Part shown: positions 21,432-33,537 of the stretch, piece after piece
How the letters are laid out: each line of letters begins with the position of its first letter
Numbering within the stretch: the first letter of the stretch is position 1
Source: Tomocerus qinae
Lineage: Eukaryota; Arthropoda; Collembola; Entomobryomorpha; Tomoceridae
Assembly (NCBI GenBank): GCA_020055645.1
Contig: CM034546.1
Span: 2,294,001 to 2,358,000, forward strand
Length of the DNA: 64,000 bases
Direction of reading: 5' to 3'
Program-made: the position numbers and the translations under genes
Notes under the pieces: generated by a model
Seen by the model: only the letters and a program-made list of their open reading frames with translations
What the model was told of the DNA's origin: nothing
Databases searched by the model: none

Positions 21432-22063
21432 TGTTGTCGATCAGTGGTGTGTAAGTAGAAGTAAGATTAGTAAGTAGCATAGGTTAGTCGGTGCAGTCTA
21501 GTGCCATCTGTTATTTATTAAAGCTTGTTTGATTATTGAATTTAGTTAAGATATTCTGTAATAGGCTAATCATTTCAACGAATTTGAACTGACCAATAGC
21601 AAATAAGACATTACCGTTAAGATTTAGCTTGTAAGCATTTTTGGAATGAACGAGACAGAACTTGTGTAAACGTACGATTGCAAGTGTGTGCTTTTTGTTC
21701 CTCTCGGGAGAGAGATGAATTTTGTGAATTTTCCGAAGAAAATTCAAACTGTTGAAATTAAATAAAGAGTGTTTGTGACCTGTGTGACTGGAATACTGTC
21801 GCGTATTTCTTTTCATTGTCATCGTCACATTTTATCGTCATATTATAGCCTAGTACACACTACACAGTTCGAGATAGGTGACATTAGCTATCTTAGTCAT
21901 CCATCACAGAGTGAAATTAAACCCAGTCAGGCTATTGACTGGTTGGTCCTTCGTCCGTATTGGATAGACAATAGACACCCGAATAGTGCATAAACTGAAG
22001 CTCTATTTTCCGGACAGGAAAATAGCGTTCTACGGCCAGATAGAGACAAGTCTGGCCGTAACA
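21432..22063 (+). repeat. 3' LTR of the Bel/Pao element
   Basis: 632-bp copy of the left LTR, followed at once by the TCAAT target duplication (22064-22068). Confidence 0.95.
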
Positions 22064-23542
22064 TCAATGTTAGTAGTAAATGAGATGGCCAATTTTTCAA
22101 AATTCAGTGATATGGCATCAGGATAGTGAGTGGTCGTTGACCCTTGAGTGCAATACTATTTTGGATAAAAAAGAACAAAATAATAAGACAAAGGCCAAAC
22201 CAATGTTATATTAGACACTCGTAACTGGGTTTGTCTGCCAAAATGCAGGTCGTATGCAAATTTGCTACCATTATCTTCCTCAAAACATAAATATATGTAT
22301 ATCAACGTTTGTATAGAAACATACTTGCGTTTTTAAACACCAGTCATCTTTTAAGACGCATGTGTTATGTATTACAATTTGGCAGAATTTATGACATACT
22401 GGCTCAATAGAACTGATTTTTGATGGAATTGGAACTGCAGAATCTTATAAAAATGTTTGACAACATCAAAGATATTTGGTAGCCACTTATCCAGAAATTT
22501 TGTCAAGGGAGCGCAACAAATATTTGTTCACTGTACATAGAAAAGCAAGAGTTATAAAATACCCTAAGCTTTGATAAACAATTGAGTTTAAATGTTTGAG
22601 TTTATAAACAATCGCCTGAATGCATTTAATGCATACTAGTCTGAATGTGTTTTAAAATATGAGAGACAGAATCAATTACCAATAATAAGACATTATACTT
22701 GTTTTTGGATAGAACTCCACGCCAAGGGCGTATCTAGAGTACAATTTTGGGGATGCTTGAACATGAAAATTCTTGTGTACAAGAATACTTTTTATTAAAT
22801 TTGAGAAAAAATCTAGTGCAGTGTTTTTAGGAAATTTAAGGGGTGTTTAAGCACCTTAGTACTGCATTAATACGTCCATTGTGTATGAAGCAACTGGCCA
22901 TTGCATTGCGCCTCAGCATTTCTTAACGCTAAAATCGTGGCATTAAATAAACAGACAATATTACATTCTGTTTATCATCAACCAAACTGTATACTATAAA
23001 CCCAATTTAATAAATTGTTTACCAAATAATATTGGGAAATGTGGTTAGGGTTAGTTATATAGTTATACAAGTGTAGAAAACTAATGTTTAAAATAAGTAT
23101 AGCAACCATTGTTTATGCTTTAGTAGCCAATTTTCAGTTAGAATAAGATTTTCATTACTGAATGTGCTACAATATTTACAATTGTCGGTTTCATATATTA
23201 AAGTGGATGAACAAATATTTTTATTTATAATAATGATTGTCGTTTGGAAATTTTACGACTTAAATTTAATTACAATTATAGCAAAAAATATTATTTCTTT
23301 GTTCCATTTTGTTCCCGTCATCAAGTTGGATAATTTTCATAATTTAGCCGGTATTACATGTTGAAACACTGTTGGACTTGCAGTTTACTATAAAAGAAAA
23401 TTAAACAGATAATTATTTATATGTCTTCATAACTATTAACATCTGAATGCCTTTCCCAAAATTCTTTGCGGCTGAGTTAACTGACTGACTGATTACCTGA
23501 GTTAAAGTATAACGATGGTATAATAAATATATCTAGAATTTA
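22064..23542. other. intergenic stretch downstream of the Bel/Pao element
   Basis: AT-rich, no gene supported. Around 22723-22870 the sequence GGGCGTATCTAGAGTAC followed by TTTTGGGGATG resembles another stretch at about 52070-52110 (ACGTATCTAGAAATTTGG, then GTGGGGGTGG). These are probably old copies of a dispersed repeat. Confidence 0.4.
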
Positions 23543-26137
23543 CTAACCGAGAGGTTGATTAGCTGTGCATTTATTATTATTGAGCGGGGTTCCATAGTTG
23601 TTGGTCACTGTGTACGTTTCACCATACCTTGGTTCAACACCTGAAAAATATAAATTAAGTTAGCAATATTAATACAATTTTTACAGTTCCACAGTCTATA
23701 GAGTATAAAATATTACTATAAACAATCAATTAATATAGTTTATTATCCACAAGATAACTATTAAAATCTTACATCCGTATCTCCTGGCAATCATCAATAA
23801 ATCTCCATAACTTAGATAGATATAGTTTTGATTGTATGTGATGTCATACTGCCATCCATAAGAATATTGATTACACTGCAACATAAAAGCATACCAATAA
23901 ATGATTTTTTTTATCTGATTGGCCTTAATGTAAGCCATAAAGTGTAATCTGATATTGGCCAATAACTCACCCTATGCACCATAGCTGGGTCGCTTTGATT
24001 TTTTGAAAATGCAGCAAGTTGATATTGCATTATACTTTCGTAATTGTAGGGCACTCCGTAGTATGTTGTATTATATTGCAGGTCACCGTCTTTTACAAAA
24101 TTGTGTTGCAACTCTAAATTCAACAAAATCATTTTGATAAGGCTGTTATACAATAATAGACGTTTCCCACAATTCCAGGATAACACAGGCAGGTACTGTA
24201 GTCATTTCAATACCTATTCATGTTAATTTAGTGACCGGTCACCAATTGTGGGAAACCTCTATATCTCCATGAAGTACACAAGATAAATAAATTTTGGGCT
24301 TCTAACCACAATTAACTTTATTTATATCGACACAAATGTAGTCATCTCGGTCGTTTCTTGTTTGTTCATGGAAGAAGCCCAATGTGTGGACGAACTCGTG
24401 AACGGTAGATGCTGGGTCACAGTAATCCCCGAGGTTCACGGACTAACACGCATAAAAAGATTTAAAAGTTGAATTCAGTTATTTAAATGTGTTAATTGTT
24501 CAAAACGATATCGGCATATTCAGTTAAATGGATAAAATAATGTCTCACCTGACTTGTTCCTGCCCGTTTGTCGTGGCCAACGGTCGAAGTGCAAGTACCG
24601 GCATTTGTGGCCCTGTATATTGTAGTATAGTGCTTACCGGAGTCTCTACTACTAGAGTATTGTCTGAATGTTAAACAATTTCCCCCACTTTTATTTTTTA
24701 AAGCTTTCATCAAGTCAGTCATTGCACTTATTGCCCGGTTTTTGGTCTGTGCTACAATATCAGAACCATTATTCCACATTTTAGATATATTACTTTGAAT
24801 TTATCATACCTAACGCATTGACCACAATTTTTCGTTAGCATAAATTCAGATACCGTATTAATCGAATTAATTCTCCGTATTGAAATAGTGCTCCCCCCGG
24901 GTAACTATTTCGATTATTTTCGTTTTCAAGAGGAAAATAGTAGCCTTTGAAATATAATTCTCCGTATCGAAATAATTCACCATCCCAGTCTAAGTTTCAG
25001 TAGGTAAATTTGAGTGCAGATGTACTTAAAAAGTGAATGTATGAGCTTATACGACGTAAGATAGAAATTGTAGATCTGATAAGAGTGAAAATGGTCACCA
25101 ATACATCTGGATTGCAACTCAGGAAATTCACTACCGTTGACAGCGGTTTGTAATTGGATTTTTGCTAAGCATGGGACATTAATTACTTCTGATACAAAAT
25201 CAAAAATCCATTTTACTCTTGCGGCATTATGAATCGACATGATTACAGCCTTCAAATCTGGTAAAGACTGTATTGAAGGTTGGGGAGCTTCTGCTACAAA
25301 GCACCCAATATCAAGAACCTGGTCAGACAATAATTCAAGAGAATGAAATACTATCGCCTCAGACGACGAAGAAATGATTATAGACATCACTGAAGCCATG
25401 GGCATTTCTTTAGAAAAAGACTAAACTCAATCAATTGAATTTTTAAGCTATTTCTTATTTTTTAATTTTCAAAAAGTACTAACTTAATAAAAATTGACGG
25501 TTGAAAAATAATTCTCCGTATCGAAATAATTCACCACCTGGTTAACTATTTCGATTTTCATCGTTTTCAGAAGCTAAAAAAAGGTGAATGAAACAATAAC
25601 AACCCGGAGAATTAATTCGATTAATACGGTAATTGGAATTAGACTATTAACATACTTTACTTCATTTAAGGTATTTATTATTTAATTATTTACAGGTGAC
25701 ATGAAAATAATTAACTACCTGCGACTTCAAGCTTTAAAAATATCATTAATCTACTAAAGTAATGTTTGCTTACTTGGTGTGCCGAATGCAAACTGGTAGA
25801 GTACAGTATTGTCAGGCCATATCAAGCTTTCAGCTAAATTATACCGATTTAAAGCTCCTGCCCTGCTATTATATTTGCTCCTGTTGACATAGTATATCAT
25901 GTCAGCTTCCACGATTTCTACATAATCTGAAAGACAAAATAAAATTCAAATTAATTGAATTCAACAACGTAATTTGATACAATATATGATATTTTTCTTT
26001 TGGAGATTTTCGTATCTTTTGCAAAACGAATAAATTAAGATTTTTTTCTTACCGTCAACATCGACAGAAATCACAGGAGAGATGTGATTCAGAGTAATTA
26101 GGAATGAGAGAAGAGAAAACAACAACTGCATTGTCAT
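23543..26137 (-). CDS. astacin-family (M12A) zinc metalloprotease, gene 2
   Basis: Paralogue of astacin gene 1 with the same seven-exon plan and phases. Exons in transcript order: 26053-26137, 25774-25926, 24549-24751, 24307-24442, 23971-24113, 23773-23875, 23543-23640, giving 306 residues with an unbroken frame. The start codon at 26137 (or the in-frame ATG at 26131) opens a signal peptide (MQLLFSLLSFLITLNHISP). The zinc motif is [19 protein letters not shown] in exon 4, and the Met-turn is YESIMQY in exon 5. The mature region begins near RAGALNRYNLAESLIWP. It is predicted to be a secreted zinc endopeptidase with the catalytic domain only. Intron 2 contains a TIR element with perfect 27-bp ends. 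Introns are otherwise short, unlike gene 1. Gene 1 and gene 2 look like a tandem duplication later separated by the Bel/Pao insertion. Confidence 0.9.
24851..25631. mobile_element. 781-bp TIR element in intron 2 of astacin gene 2
   Basis: The left end, TACCGTATTAATCGAATTAA then TTCTCCG (24851-24877), is exactly inverted at 25605-25631. If the outermost TA on each side is the target duplication, this fits a Tc1/mariner-like TA insertion. Related subterminal copies of TTCTCCGTATCGAAATAATT occur at about 24958 and 25511. An open frame of 142 codons lies inside (24977-25405, minus) with no transposase motif that I can recognise. The element is nonautonomous; the perfect ends suggest it is young. 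Confidence 0.8.
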
Positions 26138-27701
26138 TTTTGAGTTTTAGCAAGAAAGATGAAATGAGTCCCTCCTTGGGAGTAAATAAATAATAAAAAT
26201 AAATATTCAGGAAATATAAATTAAGTAAATGGTAACAGTTCATCATCCAAGCTTTCGTTTTTATACATCGAGCAAGAAGGACGAGATCAATGTTAAACTG
26301 GATACACAAACCATCATTGAGAGAATTTTTATGCGGCTACGGTGATCTTCTGACAATTTACAGGCCAAATGCTAATTTTCATGGATCATTGTCATTCAAA
26401 GTGTATTCAAGATCATATAAACGAAACAAATTTACAATACAATGATATCCTTTTAGGTTTTGTAATATTATTTTGTTGCTATAATTAAATAAATTGATTT
26501 GGTTTATAATGTTACTAATAGTAATTTACTATTTAGCCTCGTCTCACATTGTGTTTCACTTCATTTTAAACGTTTTTCATTCTTAAAAGGCGAAAAGTCG
26601 TAAGGCCACCAGGCCATTCAATTATAAAATGTATAATATTGAACTTAATATATCTTTAGCAATAGTAAATTATCGACGTTTGAAAATGAATTGCTTGATT
26701 CTTGTTCAATCAGTTAAGTTAAATCTGATTAAGTCTGCTTTTAATTATATTTATTTTTTACATCATCATCAGTAAATTATTTTCTGAGTATTAATTATAA
26801 CATATTGGATGGTACATGAACATAACGTATATTTATTTATACCTCCCAATTCCTATAACACTATTATAAGCAGAGAAAATACAATAACCTTACCTTCCCA
26901 TTGTTTATTATATTATAATTCGACATTTTTAGCACTGGAACTCGTATTCCATATTTATAACATATCTATTGTTTAATCATGGTTCATGGGCCGATGATGA
27001 CGGCTTTTGCTTTGCATTAGACTACAGCTTATCTCTATATTTATAACAACAGTCTTGATACATTTTGTATCTATAAATATGTGGTAGGGAGAACCAAATA
27101 GTTTCTTAATATATCCCAATACGTATGATTATGCTAGAAGCCTACTTTAAAAAAAAATTCACTCATGTTGGGGCTCACTAGTTACATTATAATATTATTG
27201 TTGCATTATGATGTGAGTACATATTATTTCCTATCAGTTAGTTGGTTAAATGTTCTCTTTACTTTTTAGTACACTTTGCAGCTCATTACTTTGCCTGATG
27301 GCAAACTTTACAATATTTTAAGGTCAGTTATCTAATACAAATTTTTGAACTATTTTCAACATTCCATTCTATTCAACATATTTTTATTGCCTACCGACGA
27401 ATAAAACTGAAAAGTAGTTAGTAAGTAATTTTAAAAACTTAATTCATTAATATTTTATAAGTTATTCGTAAATCATTTGGATTATATTTCCGTTTCGAAC
27501 CCACAAGACCATCAAAATCGATATTTTTCATTCACCATATGGTTATCACTATGTCGAAAGTAAATTTGCATATTGAACAGTTTGAATTTTTATCGTTAAA
27601 AAGTGTTAAAAAGTAAAATAATAGGAGGAAATTCAATTAAAATGAAAGAATTACCTGAAGTAAACATTTGTAAATAAATTGTGACTAACTTTACAGTTTT
27701 C
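26138..27701. other. intergenic AT-rich stretch with a diverged dispersed repeat
   Basis: No gene supported. A segment at about 27022-27096 (GACTACAGCTTATCTCTATA through GTGGTAGGGAGAACC) resembles 32929-33015 (GACTATAGTAGATCTCTATA through GTGGTAGGGAGAACC), so a dispersed repeat is present. The rest is featureless. Confidence 0.45.
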
Positions 27702-29549
27702 CTAATTCTTGTGATTAATCAATTTATGATAATTCATATCTCGATTGTTCAGAAAAGTTTTCTCACAAATATCGCACTTGTATGGCTTCTCTGCATTGTG
27801 AACGATAGTGTGATTTTTCAAAAGAGTGTTCGAGGTAAATCCTTTTTTGCAAATCCCACAAACAAAAGGTCTTTCTCCCGTATGTTTTCGAATATGTGTT
27901 TCCAAAATGTTTGGTTTCTCGAAAATGTGGCCACAGAAATTGCATCTATGGATTGGTTTGACCCTTGGGGGTGGTATAACTCCGTGAACTCTTTTTCGGT
28001 GTTGTTGCAGATTGCCACCAATTGCAAACCTCACTCCACAGTCATCACATTTGTATGGTCTTTCCCCGCTGTGTGTCCTCAATTGGTGGTGGATAAGAGA
28101 ATCCTTGATTTTAAACGAATGTCCACAAATCTCGCATGCAAATGGCCTTTCGTTTGTGTGACTCCTTTCGTGGTATCTTAAATGGTCACTCCTCGAATAT
28201 CCTTTTCCGCAAAATGCACACCTGTGTGGATACATTGTCGATGCAGAGGCAATTAACTTTTCAACATTTCCATCGTCTCCTTTTCTTTGCAACGAGATTT
28301 CCCATTTTTCTCTATGACTCCTCAAATTGTGCACGTTTAAGTCTTCTGGGGTCAGGAAACAACTTTTGCAGATCTCACACATAAATGGTTTGTCTTTATG
28401 GATCATTAGGTGTCTTGTTAAATGATGTCGAGCCGAAAACGCTTTTTGGCAAACATCACAAACAAAATTACGAGGTAAAGAATTATTTTGCTTCGACGTG
28501 CTGACTCCTCTTTTGCTATGACGATCATTAAATTTGTAGTCAGGATCATCACAATCAGAAGAATTGTTCTTTTCGATGTCTTCTGCTTCGACTTTGATCG
28601 TTTCGAATAAAAAATTGCTTTCTTTTAGCTGCTCGCCTGTTCCGTAGTGGAGATCGGTTGAATTTGTAGCTACTGCATCGATACTGCCGTTATTATCAGC
28701 ATTAATTACGGCATCTACTATAGCGTTTGCAGTGTCTTGACAGTCTTCATTTACAGGTAAGCTGGTTTCTCCAAGTCTTTTCAAAGCAACTCTTCCATTT
28801 TGCATACATTTAAAATCGTCTGTAGAAAGTAAATTACGGTAAATAATTATGAATGAAAAGTATGAAGAATAAATTAGATAGAATTTCTTTCAAGATTTTA
28901 CCTTGTGAATAATTAACTTGAGATCGGACTTTTTTCATTGCCTCTGTTTCCAATGTCATCCCAGGAATTGTAGCCAAAGTCAGATTTAATTGATACACCT
29001 CCGAATACATTATTTCGCCTTTAATTTCCCTCTGCAAAGAATTAAACCTTTTTTGCAAAATAGCCATCTCATCAAATAGAGATCTCGCTTGGGCGACAAA
29101 AACTTTGCAGACTTCGCAGAGAAATAACCACGTTGAAAATTGTCCGTATTCTTCCAAGAGTTGGGCGCAAACATCGGGAGGAACCTCGATCACTTTTCGA
29201 AGTAAAAATGTTGCTGACAATTCCCTCTCCAAATGGTCATCATAGCTACTATTTTCTGTAAGAAATCATAATTGCCACATTCAGTCATCAGTCAGCAGTC
29301 ACCAGTTTTCAAACTTAGTCGTGCAACAAGTGTTAACATTTGAGAATATTTTTAATATTGTCAACTTACAACTTATGCATTATAGATGTCCCAAATAAAA
29401 AATAAAATTAATTTTTAATAAATATCAAATATAAAATCAAAAATACGCTTACCTTCTGGCAATGATGAAATTGTTGTTTTTCGGCTACTGTCCACTGTGA
29501 GCTTGCAACAAATTATACAAAGCTTTTCTGCCATTTCACTTAATTTCAT
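27702..29549 (-). CDS. ZAD-like C2H2 zinc-finger protein with eight fingers
   Basis: Probable nuclear DNA-binding regulator. Exons 29453-29549, 28902-29255 and 27702-28819 join in phase to 522 residues. The N terminus resembles a zinc-finger-associated (ZAD) domain split by intron 1: CIICC near residue 13 and, after the intron, LFLCEVC, followed by a helical stretch (RSLFDEMAILQKRF). ZAD domains are arthropod-typical dimerisation modules. A linker with acidic patches follows. Then come eight C2H2 fingers: two (FVCDVC, FMCEIC), a spacer, three (HRCAFC, FACEIC, YKCDDC), a short proline-containing spacer, and three more (HRCNFC, FVCGIC, YKCDIC). TGERP-type linkers join several. The last finger ends at the C terminus (NHKN). 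The in-frame ATG at 29534 is an alternative start. Confidence 0.88.
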
Positions 29550-30417
29550 ACAAATATTTTCAATATTTATTTACAAATTACGATGTGAAATGTGAAATGC
29601 GAAGTAAACATGTTTGTTTTTCAGCTGGCTAGGAAAAGATAAAAACTTTCGCGGTTTAATCTTCAACACCTCACGCTCTCATTGGTAAAACAGGGGTACC
29701 GTGAGACTGTCATCAGGGAAATTAATCAGAATTTTTAGAAAGGAAGCTTATTGTCCAGAAAAAAGGCTTGCACACTGAAAAAAATTAAAAAGGAATTATC
29801 AATTCATTTCAAAATAAATCTTCCTACACTCAAATCATTTCATATTCTGGCCCTTTACCAGTTTGTTGGAAGTCAAAATAATATAAGCTGTTCTATAAAA
29901 TTATCATGATATATTTATAATGCAAAATTTGAATTTTTCTCTACTGTATGCAAATGCATTTGATGATACAGATGATTGATTATATGACTATCTATTACAT
30001 AACATGATTTAAATTTAACCTCTAATGCACTAATGCTAATTCTGCAGTTCACCGTAAAAAGTATTGACAGGGATAATGAGTATCATTAAAATGCTGACAT
30101 TGTGGAACCGCTTGTTATGCTGCATCATTAAAATATGATTATGGTTTAGATCATTAAAAATTGTGAAGGACAATTATGTGCGTTGCGTACGTAGTGAGTA
30201 GTGACGCAAAATTGACATTGTATAAAAAGTAAACAATAAATGTCTAACAACAATGCCGCAAAGCCGCATGCAGTGATTGTACCTTCATTAAGTTGCACAA
30301 AAGACAAACTTATTTAATGCAAGCACGACAAAAGTACAAGCAACTCTAATAAAAGCAGTTTTAGAGGTAATTCGACTCATTAGTTGGTTTGACCATCAAA
30401 ACTTCAAAATCAGCAAA
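29550..30417. other. intergenic region between divergent genes
   Basis: Contains the 5' flanks of the zinc-finger gene (minus) and the PEBP gene (plus). No clear TATA box or other element was recognised. Confidence 0.4.
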
Positions 30418-31343
30418 ATGTATATAGTATTTTTTATTCTAGTAGTGAATTCAATTTTTGTATATCCTCATCATCACTCAGGCAATGAACACAATCATCC
30501 CGATTCGGATGTGTCCCCAGCTTTTAAATCTGAGAAAATTCAACCCGATATTGTTGATACGCCACCAACTAACATCCTTAATGTGAGTTGTTGCTTATCA
30601 AATTATTTTTAACCATGATTCTCGGACGAATATAGAGATTGTTTTCAGGGAACTAGATTTTCAAGTTTTCGGAAAAATCGCAGGTTTTGGTGCACATGCA
30701 ACCAAAAGTGCTATAAACTTATCGTTAAATTGAGTATTTATTGCTATTTATATTACAGATAAATTTCGACAGTGGAAAATCTGTTCAATTGGGAAATGAG
30801 TTGACTCCAACGGAAGTAAAGCATATGCCTAAATTAGATTGGAAGGCACTTAATGATAAATTGTATACATTGACGTTTTCAGATCCGGATTATCCTAGGT
30901 AATTGGAAACTTTACTTTTAAGTCCACTACATGCTTAAAGATGCATTTTCTAATAATTTTATAAATATCCATTTCCAAAACTGTTTACAATACAACAGCA
31001 CAGCTACTTCTGATGATGACGAGAGGGAATTTCTGCATATTGGCTGGTGGTAAACATTCCAGGGAAACAGGTTGACAAAGGTGATACCATGGTTGGATTC
31101 TTTGGATCGGGACCCGGGAATGGAACAGGGAAGCATCGTTATACCTTCTTGGTATTCCAACAGCCAGGAAAAATTAATCCAGATGGACCGAAAGCCTCTA
31201 ACACTACTGTTCCAGGAAGACCCAAGTTCCGCACTAAGGAGTTTGCCAAAAAATACAATTTGGGTGACCCAATTGCAGGAAATTTTTATAAGGCACAGTG
31301 GGATGAATATGTTCCCGAACTTTATCGCCAACTGGGGGTGTAA
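30418..31343 (+). CDS. secreted phosphatidylethanolamine-binding-protein (PEBP) family member with a frame break
   Basis: Exons 30418-30582, 30759-30898 and 30999-31343. Exon 1 encodes a signal peptide ([17 protein letters not shown]) and a His-rich stretch ([14 protein letters not shown]), so the product should be secreted. Exon 2 carries [11 protein letters not shown] and exon 3 carries [25 protein letters not shown] and [18 protein letters not shown], all typical of the PEBP ligand-binding fold. The frame delivered by exon 2 reads through EREFLH but then must change near 31036-31042 to reach [16 protein letters not shown] in place of CATTGG would explain it (two extra bases). No alternative splice acceptor solves this. 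The gene is therefore a recent pseudogene, a null allele, or carries an assembly error. AATAAA is at 31421-31426. Confidence 0.75.
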
Positions 31344-33500
31344 TGCTGTTTGTTGTCGTAAGTTGTCAAGCCTTTGGGTGTAGGGATAAAATCCATGATT
31401 GAGACAAGGGAAAATGCGTGAATAAAGTCAATCGTCACAGTAGCAATTGTACTCACTCCTTACTAAATCAGAATAAAGTATACAAAACAGGGAGAAAAAC
31501 ACACCAACATTTTAAATTAGCTCCATGTTATCACCATACAAACACAAAAAACATTTTAATTTACTCCATAAATACATTTAGTTAAAACTCACATAATAAT
31601 ATATATTGTACGTTTTTACTTAGTTTTCAGCACTTTGGTTGAATTAAATCACTTTTACAAAATGGAAAAGCATCTTTGCAATTTTTCACGAGATTTGGTT
31701 GGGCCACTTGCGTTGACATGGTGGACTTCATTTATAGTCAACGGGATTAGATTTGGCAACACATTTGACGGCATCCTGTCCAGTTTTTTTTACCCTAAAT
31801 TCCGTAAAAAATACTCGACACAGATTGCACTGACGGATGACTGTATTGTACGATCATATTATATTATGGTTGCCAATAAGCCAATGTACAAACTTACATG
31901 TCTTTATGTGAACTGGCGGTCGTAATTAAAAGCAAGACAGAGCCCGTACCTACAAGAGATTAATAGTAAGAAACAATTTGATGTATTTTTTTGGAAACAA
32001 AGGTACATATAGTTACGGTAGTTGCACTACAACAATAGTCAAAAATAATTGCAAACTAATGATTAAATTACATTGCCTTAAGCCAGGAATGTAAGCCAAC
32101 TTTTAGAGGATACATTTTTGGTGAAATGAAATCGTGAATTAAAGTCTATTGTGGTTTTTATTAGGCGACACAGAGATTACAGTATCTCATTACATGTGTG
32201 CAAATACCTTTATAAAAATGTTGTTGGAAGATAATTTACTGTATAAATGCATATCGTCCCTTAAAGACGCAAAAAGCCAATCTCCATTTTGTGTATGGTT
32301 GCCGTAAAAGCCAATATCCATTTTTTGTTAGGTTGCGGAAAAAGCCTAACTCCACTAACAATCGTATGGATATAGGCTTTTCCGTCCTTAAGGGACGATA
32401 TTGCATTCATATACAATGTTCTGACTGCATAAATAATGCCCAAATATATTAATATTATTAAATATTGCAGTAACTTAAACCAATCATTATTAAATTTTAA
32501 AACCTGGAATTTAAAATACCTGACTGACCTATAAACTTTTTATGTGGTACAATGCACACTGGGCACATAGCATACTGCTAGCGAATTTGACAGATATTGT
32601 GGCAAAATGCTGATTAGTTGAACTGTAAGAAGTCAAAATATCATCCTATCATATCACTAAAATAAGTAAAAATAAAGTCCATAGTTCACCCAACAGTCAT
32701 CATGCAACATTGCCGACATTTAATTATAAATACCTAGAAAAATACTTCCACATATGTTGGAATGGTATCAGGTATGATTTGAGATAGTATGTAACGTGCT
32801 TAGTCAGAATTTATTAAGGGGAAATACGATTAAGATTAAAGAACTCTTAAATTGATAAATATTGTTTTGGGTGTTTGATGGCCATAGCTAATCACTAAAA
32901 ACGTTTTAATGCTATGAGAATTACTTGACTATAGTAGATCTCTATATATAATCGCAGACTTGATAAATTTACCTGTCTATATATATATATATGTACGTGT
33001 GGTAGGGAGAACCTAGGAAACCTGCATATATTACGTACATTTATTACGTAAAGCAAAACCCCCTCCCACATGTGCTACGCAAGTGCTGACTGCAACACTT
33101 TTGGGTATCCCCTCCTCCCATCAACTGCACACGTAATATATACAGGCTCCTTAAAAGCAAAAAAAGTAAAATGCGCAAGCCCAATTCCTCTAAACCAACG
33201 AAATGAGTCGTTACATATTGTTGTTATAACATCTAAATAATAATAGTTTACATAAGAAGGTTGAATGGTGACTGGGGATCGAATGGAAATGATTAGCGAA
33301 AGGGAAAATTTCGTAATGATCGTAGTGTGCGTATTAAATAGCATTTCAAAACTTCTAACCCAAATTGGTTCTGCTATAATATCGAAAAACTTATTCAACA
33401 TTTTTTAATAGAGCTAGGTTTACTTTTTACTACCCTCTTAATTCCTTTGTGCCAGTTGGGATATCTTTTTGTAGAATTAAATAACAGCACTGGGTAATTA
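31344..33500. other. intergenic stretch with small repeats
   Basis: No gene supported. It holds the short TIR element at 32251-32401 (listed separately), the second copy of a repeat ending GTGGTAGGGAGAACC (about 32929-33015), and a GC-richer block at about 33055-33150 (CCCCCTCCCACATG and TATCCCCTCCTCCC) of unknown nature, flanked by TTACGTA-type palindromes. Confidence 0.45.
32251..32401. mobile_element. 151-bp MITE-like inverted-repeat element
   Basis: The left end, ATATCGTCCCTTAAAGACG then CAAAAAGCC, is inverted with few mismatches at 32375-32401 (GGCTTTTCCGTCCTTAAGGG then ACGATAT). Inside are about three direct repeats beginning AAAAGCC(A/T)A..TCCA. The flanks ATGCAT and TTGCAT hint at a short target duplication but are not exact. 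The superfamily is not assigned. Confidence 0.6.
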
Positions 33501-33537
33501 ACTATTCTTTAAAAATATTTATTCGTAAGTTGTACTC

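Larger units (their letters stand above)
15143..22063 (+). mobile_element. Bel/Pao LTR retrotransposon, looks whole (fossil class)
   Basis: The element is 6921 bp. Two 632-bp LTRs (15143-15774 and 21432-22063) look identical by eye, and 5-bp target duplications TCAAT flank it (15138-15142 and 22064-22068). A primer-binding-type sequence, TTGGTCCTTCGAGCC, follows the left LTR, and a purine-rich tract precedes the right LTR. One long gag-pol ORF runs between the LTRs. Identical LTRs and an intact duplication indicate a very young insertion. It sits between the two astacin genes and interrupts neither. Confidence 0.95.

Noticed and set aside
31635-31925. 96-codon ORF downstream of the PEBP gene
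   Set aside because: No start context, domain or splice signals that make a gene; composition is like the flanks.
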